32,962 nt of DNA from assembly GCA_019873625.1 (NCBI GenBank), contig JAIOAW010000028.1, positions 1 to 32,962 on the forward strand. The letters are read 5' to 3'. The notes under the pieces were generated by a model. It had not been told where the DNA came from. It ran no database searches and saw only the letters and a program-made list of their open reading frames with translations. A program made the position numbers and the translations under genes. Positions 1-7,932 of the stretch are shown here, in pieces (position 1 is the first letter of the stretch; the number at the start of each line of letters is the position of its first letter). Source of the stretch: Chloroflexota bacterium. GTDB taxonomy: Bacteria > Chloroflexota > Anaerolineae > UBA1429.

Positions 1-96
1 CACAAAGGGGGTTAGGTCCTTCCACAGCAGGCGTTTGGTTCTCTCGCGTCCCTGTCACTCTTTAGTTGTTAAGGTGCGCCGTCTCTTGCACACAGG
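1..96 (-). other. Probable rRNA-operon leader with boxA-like site
   Basis: Downstream of the leftward promoter the minus strand reads CGCACCTTAACA at 78-67. This matches the rRNA antitermination boxA consensus TGCTCTTTAACA at 9 of 12 positions and is followed by AACTAAAGAGTG-like sequence, as in leaders before 16S genes of many Gram-positive-type bacteria. No 16S sequence itself is in the window, so the assignment is inference. No ORF in the 232 bp left of recR looks real, and no good terminator for recR is visible here. Confidence 0.4.
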
Positions 97-102
97 CTCG
101 GA

Positions 103-130
103 AGTATATCCGCCTTCCTCACCCTGTCAA
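103..130 (-). promoter_or_regulatory. Strong leftward sigma-70-type promoter
   Basis: Reading the minus strand, a perfect -35 TTGACA (130-125) is followed after 16 bp by TATACT (108-103), five of six matches to the -10 consensus. Transcription would begin near 96 and leave the window to the left, away from recR. The same -35/-10 pair and spacing occur at the ferredoxin promoter (21272-21299), so it is a form this genome uses. Confidence 0.6.
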
Positions 131-232
131 ATCCGCCCCCCAGCACCCCCGCACATCCTCTCCACTCCCCGCAGGGGCACCGCATACTATATCATACCCT
201 AGACAATCCGTCAAATCTGCGCAACGGGATTT

Positions 233-832
233 TTACAGCCTCTTTCTCCCCGCCAAAGCCTCCGAAAGGGTCATACGATCCGCATATTCCAAGTCGCCGC
301 CCCTTGGCAAGCCCAGGGCCAGGCGCGTAACCTCCACGCCAAAGGGCTGAAGGACTTGCGCCAAGTAAATCGCCGTGGCATCGCCCTCCAGCGTGGGGTT
401 CGTCGCCAAGATGACCTCGCGCACCTTTCCCTCGCCCAAGCGGCGCAACAGTTCCTTCACCCGCAATTCGTCGGGGCCGATGCGTTCCATAGGCGAGATG
501 TGCCCATGCAGGACGTGATACACCCCCTTGTAACGGCCCGTATCCTCGATGGCCAAGACGTCGAGCGGCGCCTCGACTACGCAGATCGTGCTTTGATCTC
601 GCCCCGGGTCGGCACAAATGGCGCACGGGCTTTGATCTGAGATATTGCAGCACACCTCACAGAACATGGTCTCGGCGTGCAGGGCGGCTAACGCCTGAGA
701 TAGGGCCAGGGCGTCCTCCCGGCCCGAACGCAAAAGGTGATACACCAGGCGAGAAGCCGTCTTGGGGCCAATGCCCGGCAGGCGGCAAAACGCATCAATC
801 AACCGACTCACGGCTTTGGGCGTCGCGGCCAT
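233..832 (-). CDS. recR: Recombination mediator protein RecR
   Basis: RecR works with RecO (and RecF) to load RecA at gapped or single-stranded DNA during recombinational repair in the cytoplasm. The 199-residue product has the normal family length and architecture: an N-terminal helix-hairpin-helix (LPGIGPKTASR, residues 18-28), a four-cysteine zinc finger (C58, C61, C70, C73) and a Toprim domain beginning near residue 81 with the acidic E87. The C-terminal region carries ATNPTLEGDATA, a typical RecR stretch. The ATG shares one base with the TGA stop of the ybaB-type gene upstream (TGATG), so it is probably translationally coupled as the last gene of dnaX-ybaB-recR, a classic bacterial order. 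Confidence 0.97.
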   Translation of the reverse strand: MAATPKAVSRLIDAFCRLPGIGPKTASRLVYHLLRSGREDALALSQALAALHAETMFCEVCCNISDQSPCAICADPGRDQSTICVVEAPLDVLAIEDTGRYKGVYHVLHGHISPMERIGPDELRVKELLRRLGEGKVREVILATNPTLEGDATAIYLAQVLQPFGVEVTRLALGLPRGGDLEYADRMTLSEALAGRKRL

Positions 833-1182
833 CAGAATAACCCAGGGATATCCAAACTGCCCGTCAAAGGCCCCATCCGCCGCTCGGCGAGTTCGGCGAC
901 CTTGGCCTGAGCGTCTTTGAAGGCGAGGAGGATCAGATCCTGCAGCATATCCACATCCTCAGGATCCACCACCTCCGGCGCGATGTGCACGGCGCGCACC
1001 TCTTGGGCGCCCGTCATCTCTACCTTGACGGCGCCCCCGCCGGCAGATCCCACGACGATTTCCTCAGCCAATTCCGCCTGAGCACGTTCTAACTGGGCCT
1101 GAAGGGCCTCGATCTGACGCATCATAGGCGGCGCGCCCCCGCCTGGGGCACCGCGAAAGCGCTTTTTCCCCTTGCTGGCCAT
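832..1182 (-). CDS. YbaB/EbfC-family nucleoid-associated protein
   Basis: Members of this family are small dimeric DNA-binding proteins that coat the nucleoid and are usually encoded between dnaX and recR. The 116-residue product has a basic, glycine-rich N-terminus (about residues 1-20), a coiled helix rich in Q, E and A (about 22-45), then the family beta-sheet with VGSAGGGAVKVEMTG and a C-terminal helix containing DLILLAFKDAQAK. The family's usual core is about 100-110 residues, so the length is normal with a slightly extended basic tail. The ATG overlaps the dnaX TAA (TAATG), and a GGGAGG Shine-Dalgarno lies inside the last dnaX codons, supporting this start and coupling. Confidence 0.93.
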   Translation of the reverse strand: MASKGKKRFRGAPGGGAPPMMRQIEALQAQLERAQAELAEEIVVGSAGGGAVKVEMTGAQEVRAVHIAPEVVDPEDVDMLQDLILLAFKDAQAKVAELAERRMGPLTGSLDIPGLF

Positions 1183-2951
1183 TATGTGCCTCCCTTTTTC
1201 TCCTGATCATACAGTTCAACCCGCGAAATGCGCCCGCCGCGCCGTTGGAGGTCTTTGACCACGGGGTGGTTCAGCAAACTTTGGCGGGCATCGAGCGCCT
1301 CATCGCTGGGCGAGCGCAGGTCCAGCGTGCCGCCGTTCGGCGGCGGGGCGGGCGCCGCGGCCTTTTGCTCCACCGCCTCGGGCTGGACGATGCATTGAAT
1401 GCGGCACGGCGTGCCCAGCGTGGTCGTGAGGACCTGCTCCACAAGGGCGCGTTTGTCATCCTGAGAGAGTTTGTCGCGGTGGAGCGCCCATTTGCACCCC
1501 AAGGTGATGACCTGCCCTTGCACGGCCACGGGATATGCATCGCGCAAGAGGGCCTGCACTTGCCGATCCAGGCTCCGCATCCGCAGGATGACGGCCTCCC
1601 AATGGCCCCGAACCCAATCGAGCGTGAGAGAAGGGGCCTCTCCCGCGCTCTCCACTCGAGATTCGGCAGGCGCCTTCTCAGCTGGCGGCCCCGAAGGCGC
1701 CGCTGCGGGCGCCTCGCTGGTAGGCGATGCCGCTGCAGCCACCTCGGGCGCCTCTTGCGCGGGGGGCGCCGCCTCTACCAAGGGCGTGCGCACAGGGGCT
1801 GGCTCGGGGCGTGTTCCCGTCGGCGCGCCCTTCCCTTCCGTTGCCTCTGGCATAGCCCCTTCGGAGGGCAGAAGGGCCTCTACCAAGGCGAGTTCAAGGG
1901 GCAGTTGTGGCCGCACAGCATTGCGCACCCGGGGGCCGGCATCGTTGAACAGGCGGATGGCCCGCACCAGGGCGCTCACGGGAAACCCCTCGCGCGAGGC
2001 CAACTCGCGCAAGGCGCGTACCGCCTCCGGTTCCAGGTTGGCGAGATGTTCCTCTCCCCCCACGCGCAATAGGAGCAGAGCGCGCAGGTACTCCAGCACC
2101 TCCCCCAGGAACTGCTGGGGTTCGGCCCCCTCGTCGAGGGCGTGGTTGATCGCCCGCAACCCCAAAGGGATGTCTCCTGTAGCCACGGCGCGCACCACAT
2201 CCAGCACCAGCGAGAGGGCCGGCGTGCCCAAAATCGCCTCCACCAAAGAGGCCGTGATCTCGCCCGTGCTGAACGAGGCGAGTTGATCGAGCAGGCTTTC
2301 GGCATCGCGAAAACTGCCGCCTGCACGCCGGGCAATGCGCTGAATGGCCTCCGGCGCGATCGAAAGCCCCTCTGCAGCGCAGATGCGGCGCAATTTGTCA
2401 GCGATGGCGTTCACCGAACCGCGCCGAAAATCGAACCGTTGGCAACGCGAGAGGATCGTATCGGGCAGGCGATGCGGCTCGGTGGTGCAAAGGATAAAGA
2501 TAACGTGCGATGGAGGCTCTTCGAGCGTCTTCAAGAGGGCGTTGAAGGCCTCCGTAGTGAGCATATGCACTTCGTCAATGACATAAACTTTGAAGCGGGA
2601 TTCCTGCGGCACAAAGGCCACCCGGTCGCGCAGGTCGCGGATTTCGTCAATGCCTCGGTTGGAGGCTGCATCAATCTCGATGAGGTCCAGCGAGCGCCCC
2701 TCGTTGATGTGCCGGCAGGTGGGGCACTGATTGCACGGGGGATTCTCCACGCCCCCGGTGCAATTGACGGCCTTGGCCAAAATGCGCGCCGTGGAGGTCT
2801 TGCCCGTGCCGCGCATCCCGGTGAACAGATAGGCATGCCCGATCCGCCCCGCCTTGATTTGATTTTGCAAGGTGCGGGTGATGTGCTCTTGGCCCAGGAT
2901 ATCTTCAAAGGTTTGCCCGCGCCACCGGTTGTAGAGCGCCTGCGTGGTCAT
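1182..2951 (-). CDS. dnaX: DNA polymerase III subunit gamma/tau
   Basis: This is the clamp-loader ATPase that loads the beta sliding clamp and bridges the replisome. Of 589 residues, 1-180 form the AAA+ core: Walker A GMRGTGKTS (45-53), zinc-binding cysteines C64, C73, C76 and C79, Walker B VIDEVHM (124-130), and the SRC arginine-finger motif (168-170). The clamp-loader collar follows to about 365. A long Pro/Ala/Glu linker (about 370-440) leads to a C-terminal tau-like domain. I see no A-rich slippery heptamer for programmed frameshifting, so gamma, if made, would need another mechanism. The start has GGAAAG about 8 nt upstream. It is the first gene of the dnaX-ybaB-recR operon. Confidence 0.97.
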   Translation of the reverse strand: MTTQALYNRWRGQTFEDILGQEHITRTLQNQIKAGRIGHAYLFTGMRGTGKTSTARILAKAVNCTGGVENPPCNQCPTCRHINEGRSLDLIEIDAASNRGIDEIRDLRDRVAFVPQESRFKVYVIDEVHMLTTEAFNALLKTLEEPPSHVIFILCTTEPHRLPDTILSRCQRFDFRRGSVNAIADKLRRICAAEGLSIAPEAIQRIARRAGGSFRDAESLLDQLASFSTGEITASLVEAILGTPALSLVLDVVRAVATGDIPLGLRAINHALDEGAEPQQFLGEVLEYLRALLLLRVGGEEHLANLEPEAVRALRELASREGFPVSALVRAIRLFNDAGPRVRNAVRPQLPLELALVEALLPSEGAMPEATEGKGAPTGTRPEPAPVRTPLVEAAPPAQEAPEVAAAASPTSEAPAAAPSGPPAEKAPAESRVESAGEAPSLTLDWVRGHWEAVILRMRSLDRQVQALLRDAYPVAVQGQVITLGCKWALHRDKLSQDDKRALVEQVLTTTLGTPCRIQCIVQPEAVEQKAAAPAPPPNGGTLDLRSPSDEALDARQSLLNHPVVKDLQRRGGRISRVELYDQEKKGGT

Positions 2952-3004
2952 AGGATCTTTCCATCGTGGGCGAATAGGACGGTTCGAGAGGCCCCGACAC
3001 GTCC

Positions 3005-3034
3005 ATTATGGGCACCCAAGGCCGAAAAGTCAAA
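3005..3034 (-). promoter_or_regulatory. Promoter of dnaX-ybaB-recR
   Basis: The minus strand has TTGACT (3034-3029), an 18-bp spacer, then CATAAT (3010-3005). Each box matches consensus at five of six positions. Predicted transcription start near 2998, about 47 nt before the dnaX ATG. Confidence 0.6.
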
Positions 3035-3094
3035 CGTCCTGGTCGCGCGGGCGATGAACCTTCCACCGTGCACCACTCATAGGGGATACGCGGG

Positions 3095-3122
3095 TTGGCC
3101 GCATAACGGATTGTGCTATAAT
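3095..3122 (+). promoter_or_regulatory. Promoter of the MFS transporter gene (extended -10)
   Basis: A perfect TATAAT (3117-3122) is preceded by TGC, giving an extended -10 TGnTATAAT. A weak TTGGCC -35 lies 16 bp upstream. The predicted start near 3129 is about 40 nt before the ATG at 3168. Confidence 0.6.
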
Positions 3123-3167
3123 CTCTCGGCCAAACGGTTTGAGCCATTTTTGCCAGCCCGGAGCGAG

Positions 3168-4493
3168 ATGAAGTCAGCACTTGCGGCCCATTGGGACCGA
3201 TTTTCGCGGCGCGTTTCGGCTAATCTAGAGGCCGTGGCCGAGCGCAATATCACGTTTCTTTACGTCGAGGTGGTGTTCGCCTCGATTTTGGCGGCGGCGA
3301 GTTCCTTCGATAGCGCCTACGTCCTGCGGCTGGGCGGTTCGAACCGCCTGGTGGGGCTTCTCGCCTCGCTGCCCGCGCTCATCGCCATCTTTGCCTATTT
3401 GCCTTCGGCGCGCATTTTGCAAAAGCAGAGGCACTATGCGCCTTGGGTGGTGGGGAGCCTGCTCCTCGCGCGCACGGGGTATGTGGCCATCTTGCTCCTG
3501 CCGTTCTTTCTCAAGCAGTTCCTGCCAGAGGCTACGGTCGGCATCCTCATCCTGATGACGCTCCCGTCGGTCTTTTTCTCCACGGGGTGGAGCCCCCTCT
3601 TGAGCGACGTCATCCCCGAACGGTCTCGCGCCACGGTCCTCGCCTGGCGCAGCATCCTGAGCAGCGCCACCGTTGCCTCGCTTACCTACTTGGCAGGGCG
3701 GATGCTGGATCGCGGCACCTTCCCGAGGAATTACCAATGGCTGTACGCTATTGGCTATGTGGGCGGGCTGATAAGCGTCCTCTTTGTGGCGCTGATTCGC
3801 GTGCCGGAACAGGCGGCAACGACCTTGCCGCTTACGGGGGAGCGGCAGGAATCGTTTGTGCACTCTGTCCTCTCGATGGTGCGCGAGAATAGGCGTTTTT
3901 CTTACCTCATCCTCAACACCTTTCTCTTTAACCTCGGCGCCTGGATGCTCGGGCCATTGTATATGATCTTTTTTGTGCGCCAGTTAAAGGCCACCGATAG
4001 TTGGGTAGGCCTGAACACGACCCTCGCGCACATTGGCGTGGTGGTGGGGTATTGGGTTTGGCGGCGCTTGACGCGCCGCTGGGGAGACGCCAAGACGCTT
4101 CTCATCGCCCTACCACTCACGGTAACGTATCCCTTTATGGTGTCGGCCTTTCCGCACCTCACGCCCATCCTCGTGGCCGGCTTCCTTATCAACGCGTTTG
4201 CGCCCGGGGTGAACCTCAGCCATAGCCTCATCTTCCTCGACCTCTTACCGAAAGGGCGCAAGCACGATGCGACAGCCCTCTATAGTATGGTGATGAACAT
4301 CGGGGCCTTTGCCTGCCCCCTCGTGGGCGTTGCGGTGGCTAACGCCATCGGCATCCTGCCGACGCTCCTCATCGGGGGGACGCTGCGCGTCTTGGGCGCG
4401 GCGATGTTTTACATTTTGCCCGTCAAAGGCGAAAGGCCCCCTTTCAACACACTCCTGCCCAAATTCCTGCGCCGCAGTTCCCCCAGCGCGTAA
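3168..4493 (+). CDS. Major facilitator superfamily transporter
   Basis: The 441-residue product is a polytopic inner-membrane protein with about twelve hydrophobic segments starting near residue 26, a central cytoplasmic loop (about 205-225), and short polar ends. This length and pattern fit MFS permeases; the LGGSNRLVGLLASLPAL region resembles the loop between the first two helices. Substrate cannot be inferred. An open frame runs upstream into dnaX territory, but the ATG at 3168 is chosen because GGAG precedes it by 6 nt and the extended -10 promoter lies at 3117-3122. It stands alone between the divergent dnaX operon and the amidohydrolase gene. A GC-rich inverted repeat (4510-4531) follows without a T-tract. 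Confidence 0.85.
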   Translation: MKSALAAHWDRFSRRVSANLEAVAERNITFLYVEVVFASILAAASSFDSAYVLRLGGSNRLVGLLASLPALIAIFAYLPSARILQKQRHYAPWVVGSLLLARTGYVAILLLPFFLKQFLPEATVGILILMTLPSVFFSTGWSPLLSDVIPERSRATVLAWRSILSSATVASLTYLAGRMLDRGTFPRNYQWLYAIGYVGGLISVLFVALIRVPEQAATTLPLTGERQESFVHSVLSMVRENRRFSYLILNTFLFNLGAWMLGPLYMIFFVRQLKATDSWVGLNTTLAHIGVVVGYWVWRRLTRRWGDAKTLLIALPLTVTYPFMVSAFPHLTPILVAGFLINAFAPGVNLSHSLIFLDLLPKGRKHDATALYSMVMNIGAFACPLVGVAVANAIGILPTLLIGGTLRVLGAAMFYILPVKGERPPFNTLLPKFLRRSSPSA

Positions 4494-4513
4494 CACGCCC
4501 CTACCGGAAGGCC

Positions 4514-4541
4514 TTGCCCTGGCCGAAGGCCCGCCTATAAT
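4514..4541 (+). promoter_or_regulatory. Promoter of the amidohydrolase-CYTH gene
   Basis: A perfect TATAAT (4536-4541) sits 16 bp downstream of TTGCCC (4514-4519). The -35 overlaps an inverted repeat GGCCTT-N10-AAGGCC (4510-4531) that could be a weak upstream terminator or an operator. Expected transcription start is near 4548. Confidence 0.5.
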
Positions 4542-4577
4542 GAGGGCATCCGCAGGCTCTGGTGGAAAGGAGAGGCC

Positions 4578-6584
4578 ATGGCAGAGACCCTTCCCCATCA
4601 AACCGTCGAACGCGCCGATATCCTCCTCAAAGGCGGCACGGTCATCACGATGGATAGCCAGCGGCGCATCGTTTCACCGGGGGCGGTCGCCATCCGTGGG
4701 CGAGATATCCTAGCCGTCGGCCCCGCAGCGGAGATAGAGGCTCGCTATGCGGCCGAGCAAACCCTGGATTGCCGCGATCACATCGTGATGCCGGGCCTCG
4801 TCAATACCCATACGCATTTGCCGATGAGCCTCCTGCGCGGCCTGGCGGATGACCTGCGGCTCGATGTGTGGCTGCATGGCTACATCCTCCCCGTGGAGCG
4901 CGAGTTCGTAACGCCCGAATTCTGCTTCTTGGGCACCCTTTTGGCCTGCGCCGAGATGCTCCGCGGCGGGGTAACCTGCTTTGCCGATATGTACTATCAC
5001 GAAGAAGAGGTCGCCTGGGCCGCCGTGCAGGCCGGGATGCGCGGCCTGTGCGGAGAGACGATCACCAAACTCCCCACGCCCGACGCCAAGACCTACGAGC
5101 AGAGCCTGCAATACTGCGCCGACTTCCTGGCCCATTGGGCGGCCCATGAGACTATCGTCGCCGTGCCGGCGCCGCACTCCATCTATATGTGCACGCCCGA
5201 AATCCTGCGCGAGACGACCCAACTGGCTCGCCAGGCCGGCGTCCTCCAGATGATGCACGTCTCCGAAACGGCGGATGAGGTGGAACACTGGGTAGCCCAG
5301 ACGGCGATGCGCCCCTTCCGTTGGCTGGAGGATCAGGGCCTGCTGGAATGGCCCTTATTGGCTGCCCATTGCGTGCACATCAACGAGGAGGAGATGGTCC
5401 TGATGGCGCGCCACGGCGTGGGCGTGGCACACAACCCCACGAGCAATCTGAAACTCGCCAGCGGGTTCGCCCCCGTGGCGGGGATGCTGGCCCAAGGGAT
5501 TGCCGTCGGCCTCGGCACCGACGGCTGCGCTAGCAACAATGACCTGGATATGTGGGAGGAAATGCGCCTCGCCGCGCTCCTCGCCAAAGGCGTAACGGGT
5601 AGCCCCTTGGCCCTCCCCGCCGCCCAGGCCGTGGCTATGGCGACGATCGAAGGGGCACGCGCCCTGCATCTCGATCATCTCATCGGTTCGCTGGAGGCGG
5701 GCAAACGCGCCGATATCATCGTGGCGCGGCTGGACGATACCTATGCCGTGCCCCGTTTTGAGACGACCGGCCAGAACATCTATTCTCACCTCGTCTATGC
5801 CGCCAAGGCCTGCGCCGTGCGCGACGTGTTCGTGAACGGCCGCCTCGTCCTCCGCGATGGCCATCTCCTCACGGTGGATGAGGCCGAAGTGCGGGAACAG
5901 GCCTGGGCCATGGCCCGGCGCATCAACCGCTTTTTCATCGAGCGCGAAAAGAGCGTGCTCGATAAACTGGTGGATATCGGCACGCTCGAACAGCAAGAGA
6001 CCTTCGAGGTGCAGGCCAAGGGCCTCCTGCACGACGTGCAAACCTTCGCGCGCGGCTTGGAGCACCCCGAAATCCACATCACCCAACACACCTCGCGCGA
6101 CCAGTACGATACGTATTTTCTCTTTGCCGATCCCTCGCAAGGGCGCCTGCGCTACCGCGAGGATCACATCATCCAACCGGGAGGGGGCGTCCAGCCCGTT
6201 TACACGTTGACGCTCCTCGGCCCCGCCGCGGAGGCCGAATATGCTCACAGTGTGGTCCTCACCCGCTCGCGGTACACGGCCCCCGCCGACCGCAGTTTGC
6301 GCTTCTATCGCGAGTACTTTCAGCCCAGGGCCATCCGGGAAATCTCCAAGCACCGCGAGCGGTACCACATCCGTTACAAGGGGCTGGATTTCGCCGTGAA
6401 CCTCGACCGCATCACCCATCCCCCGCGAGAGGGATATTATGTCGAGATCAAGAGCCGCACCTGGAGCCAGCAAGACGCCGTGCGGAAAGCGAGCCTCATC
6501 GCCGAATTGCTGACCATCCTCGGCGCCCAGCCGGAGGATATGCTCCCCTTGGATTATGTGGATCTTTTTGATGAGGCGAAATAA
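4578..6584 (+). CDS. MTA/SAH-deaminase-type amidohydrolase fused to a CYTH-like domain
   Basis: Residues 1 to about 455 form a complete metal-dependent amidohydrolase of the SsnA/MtaD group (5'-methylthioadenosine or S-adenosylhomocysteine deaminases and chlorohydrolase relatives). HTHLPMSLLRG (78-88) carries metal ligands H78 and H80, with H227, E230, H264 and D315 in the expected MHVSE, AHCVH and GTDG contexts. Stand-alone members are about 430-450 residues; this one has about 210 more. The extra C-terminus (about 475-668) looks CYTH/class IV adenylate-cyclase-like: paired basic segments around RLRYRE (523-528) and LTRSRYT (561-567), HIRYKG, then YVEIKSRTWS (621-630) and a final helix. CYTH enzymes act on triphosphates, but this domain's activity is unknown. 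AAGGAG lies about 8 nt before the ATG. Confidence 0.85.
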   Translation: MAETLPHQTVERADILLKGGTVITMDSQRRIVSPGAVAIRGRDILAVGPAAEIEARYAAEQTLDCRDHIVMPGLVNTHTHLPMSLLRGLADDLRLDVWLHGYILPVEREFVTPEFCFLGTLLACAEMLRGGVTCFADMYYHEEEVAWAAVQAGMRGLCGETITKLPTPDAKTYEQSLQYCADFLAHWAAHETIVAVPAPHSIYMCTPEILRETTQLARQAGVLQMMHVSETADEVEHWVAQTAMRPFRWLEDQGLLEWPLLAAHCVHINEEEMVLMARHGVGVAHNPTSNLKLASGFAPVAGMLAQGIAVGLGTDGCASNNDLDMWEEMRLAALLAKGVTGSPLALPAAQAVAMATIEGARALHLDHLIGSLEAGKRADIIVARLDDTYAVPRFETTGQNIYSHLVYAAKACAVRDVFVNGRLVLRDGHLLTVDEAEVREQAWAMARRINRFFIEREKSVLDKLVDIGTLEQQETFEVQAKGLLHDVQTFARGLEHPEIHITQHTSRDQYDTYFLFADPSQGRLRYREDHIIQPGGGVQPVYTLTLLGPAAEAEYAHSVVLTRSRYTAPADRSLRFYREYFQPRAIREISKHRERYHIRYKGLDFAVNLDRITHPPREGYYVEIKSRTWSQQDAVRKASLIAELLTILGAQPEDMLPLDYVDLFDEAK

Positions 6585-6609
6585 AAAGGGGCCGCAAGCG
6601 CGCAGCCCC
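6583..6609 (-). terminator. Rho-independent terminator of the DUF4405-like gene
   Basis: GGGGCcGC (6588-6595) pairs with GCaGCCCC (6602-6609) around a 6-nt loop, with one mismatch. Read on the minus strand the hairpin is followed by TTTTTAT. It lies just after the minus-strand gene and touches the amidohydrolase stop codon. Confidence 0.7.
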
Positions 6610-6619
6610 CTGCTTACCC

Positions 6620-6952
6620 CTATTCAGAGGGACACTCGGCAACAGCGACTTTTTCAGAGCGGCGGAAGGCCTGCCGCCACAGATCGCGCACTATGCAGAC
6701 GATCCAGCGCCAATGCAGCACGATGTGGAGAAGGACCCCCGCGGTCATCACGAGGGCGCCCCAATCGTGGAGGGTGAGCCAATCGCCGCGAGAAAGGAGG
6801 AACGTACGGGCAAAGGCGGGGTTTCTCCCTCCTTGAAAGCCCCCGTGCGGGAGGACGAGCCACAGCACAAAGCCTGAAACGGCCTCTACGATGAAGGCGA
6901 GACCGATGATGGCATCGAGAAACAGGTTGAGATGCGCCTTACGAAGTTTCAT
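6620..6952 (-). CDS. Small DUF4405-like membrane protein, possible heme binding
   Basis: The 110-residue product has two strong membrane segments (about 8-34 and 62-86). Histidines sit at membrane positions: H36 after the first segment, H62 at the start of the second (LTLHDWGALV) and H76 and H80 near its end (LLHIVLHW). This spacing is typical of DUF4405 and cytochrome b561-like proteins, in which paired histidines coordinate heme; heme binding is inference. A frame extends eight codons upstream, but AAAGGAG lies 7 nt before the ATG at 6952, which decides the start. It is a single-gene unit convergent with the amidohydrolase and closed by its own terminator. No partner reductase is adjacent. 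Confidence 0.75.
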   Translation of the reverse strand: MKLRKAHLNLFLDAIIGLAFIVEAVSGFVLWLVLPHGGFQGGRNPAFARTFLLSRGDWLTLHDWGALVMTAGVLLHIVLHWRWIVCIVRDLWRQAFRRSEKVAVAECPSE

Positions 6953-7083
6953 GGGATACTCCTTTGGATTGTTCAATCGCGATGAGCCTTCTGCTCACGC
7001 ATAAATAGCATAGCATAGAATGATGAAAAAAGTGTGAAGGAATTGTGGTCATTCTGTAATCTCTGCGGAAAGGAAAGCGGCCT
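6953..7083. other. Divergent intergenic region, DUF4405-like gene / transketolase
   Basis: About 130 AT-richer bases between divergent genes. Candidate boxes are weak. On the plus strand, TGTGAA (7033-7038), 16 bp, TGTAAT (7055-7060) could serve transketolase. On the minus strand, TTCACA (7038-7033) and TATGCT (7017-7012) are spaced 15 bp apart, shorter than usual. A short TAGCA tandem lies at 7006-7017. No confident promoter can be assigned. Confidence 0.35.
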
Positions 7084-7929
7084 ATGCGCATCGAAAATGT
7101 AAAGGCGCTGCAACGGCTGGCCTGGGAGTTGCGCCTCGATATCGTGCGGATGATGGGGCCGAACAAGGCGCATCATTTCGGCGGGTCCCTTTCGGCGGCC
7201 GATCTCGTAACGGCGATCTATTTCCACGCCCTGCGCTATGATCCCCAGAACCCCCGCTGGCCCGAGCGCGATCGCTTTGTGATGAGCAAGGGCCACTGCG
7301 TGCCCGCGCAATACGCGGCGCTCGCCCGGTTGGGGGTCTTCCCGCGCGAGGAACTGCCCACCCTCAAGACCTTGGGGAGCCGCCTACAAGGGCACCCGGC
7401 CGCCCATCTCTTACCGGGCATCGAGGCGTGCACGGGGTCGCTGGGCCAGGGGCTTTCCTTCGCCAATGGCATCGCCCTCGCCGGGCGGATGCAGGGGCTG
7501 GCCTTTCGCGTCTATTGCCTCCTCGGCGATGGCGAAACCCAAGAGGGGCAAGTGTGGGAGGCGGCCCGCACCACGGTGCGCCAATGCCTGACGAACGTCA
7601 TCGGCGTCATAGATTGCAACGGCCTCAAGGCGATGGACACCTCATACTGCGGGGCCGAAATCCCCGCCCTGGCGGAAAAGTGGCGCGCCTTTGGCTGGCG
7701 GGTGCGCGAGATAGATGGCCACGATATGGCGCAAATCTGCGCGGCGCTGGATTGGGCCATCGAGGAGCATCCCCAGCCGGCGATGATCATCGCCCGCACC
7801 GTCAAAGGCAAGGGCGTGCCCTTTATCGAGAACGAGCCGGATTATCACAACGCCGCGCTGACTCAGGAACAAATTGACCGTGCCATCCACGCCCTGCAAA
7901 TGCAGATGGCCCATATGGAGGAGGCCTGA
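7084..7929 (+). CDS. Transketolase, N-terminal (TPP-binding) subunit
   Basis: Transketolase moves two-carbon ketol units between sugar phosphates in the non-oxidative pentose phosphate pathway. This 281-residue protein is only the thiamine-pyrophosphate half. It shows SKGH (68-71), the GHP region near 103-105, TGSLGQGLS (117-125), and the diphosphate/Mg2+ motif beginning GDGETQEGQ (148-156) and ending at the DCN of IDCNG (176-180). The partner pyrimidine-binding half is encoded 3 bp downstream, so together they replace the single polypeptide of about 650 residues found in many bacteria. Split transketolases are common in archaea and several bacterial phyla. GGAAAGGA precedes the ATG. A related split dehydroxyacetone or 1-deoxyxylulose-type specificity cannot be excluded. 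Confidence 0.93.
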   Translation: MRIENVKALQRLAWELRLDIVRMMGPNKAHHFGGSLSAADLVTAIYFHALRYDPQNPRWPERDRFVMSKGHCVPAQYAALARLGVFPREELPTLKTLGSRLQGHPAAHLLPGIEACTGSLGQGLSFANGIALAGRMQGLAFRVYCLLGDGETQEGQVWEAARTTVRQCLTNVIGVIDCNGLKAMDTSYCGAEIPALAEKWRAFGWRVREIDGHDMAQICAALDWAIEEHPQPAMIIARTVKGKGVPFIENEPDYHNAALTQEQIDRAIHALQMQMAHMEEA

Positions 7930-7932
7930 CCG

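Noticed and set aside
66-350. 94-codon frame at the left edge
   Set aside because: It is low-complexity, rich in P, S and R, crosses the rRNA-type leader and the recR gene, and lacks an SD.
1182-2951. Programmed -1 frameshift in dnaX giving the gamma form
   Set aside because: No A-rich slippery heptamer or following stop and hairpin was found in the coding strand.
2142-3167. N-terminal extension of the MFS reading frame (783 residues in total)
   Set aside because: It runs antisense through dnaX, is not transporter-like, and the real start at 3168 has an SD and an extended -10 promoter.
4510-4531. Inverted repeat GGCCTT/AAGGCC as a strong terminator of the MFS gene
   Set aside because: The stem is only 6 bp, with no T-run, and it overlaps the next promoter's -35; it is noted only within that promoter.
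5355-6473. Long minus-strand frame of 372 codons
   Set aside because: It is the complement of the amidohydrolase-CYTH gene and shows no recognisable protein features; high GC produces such shadow frames.
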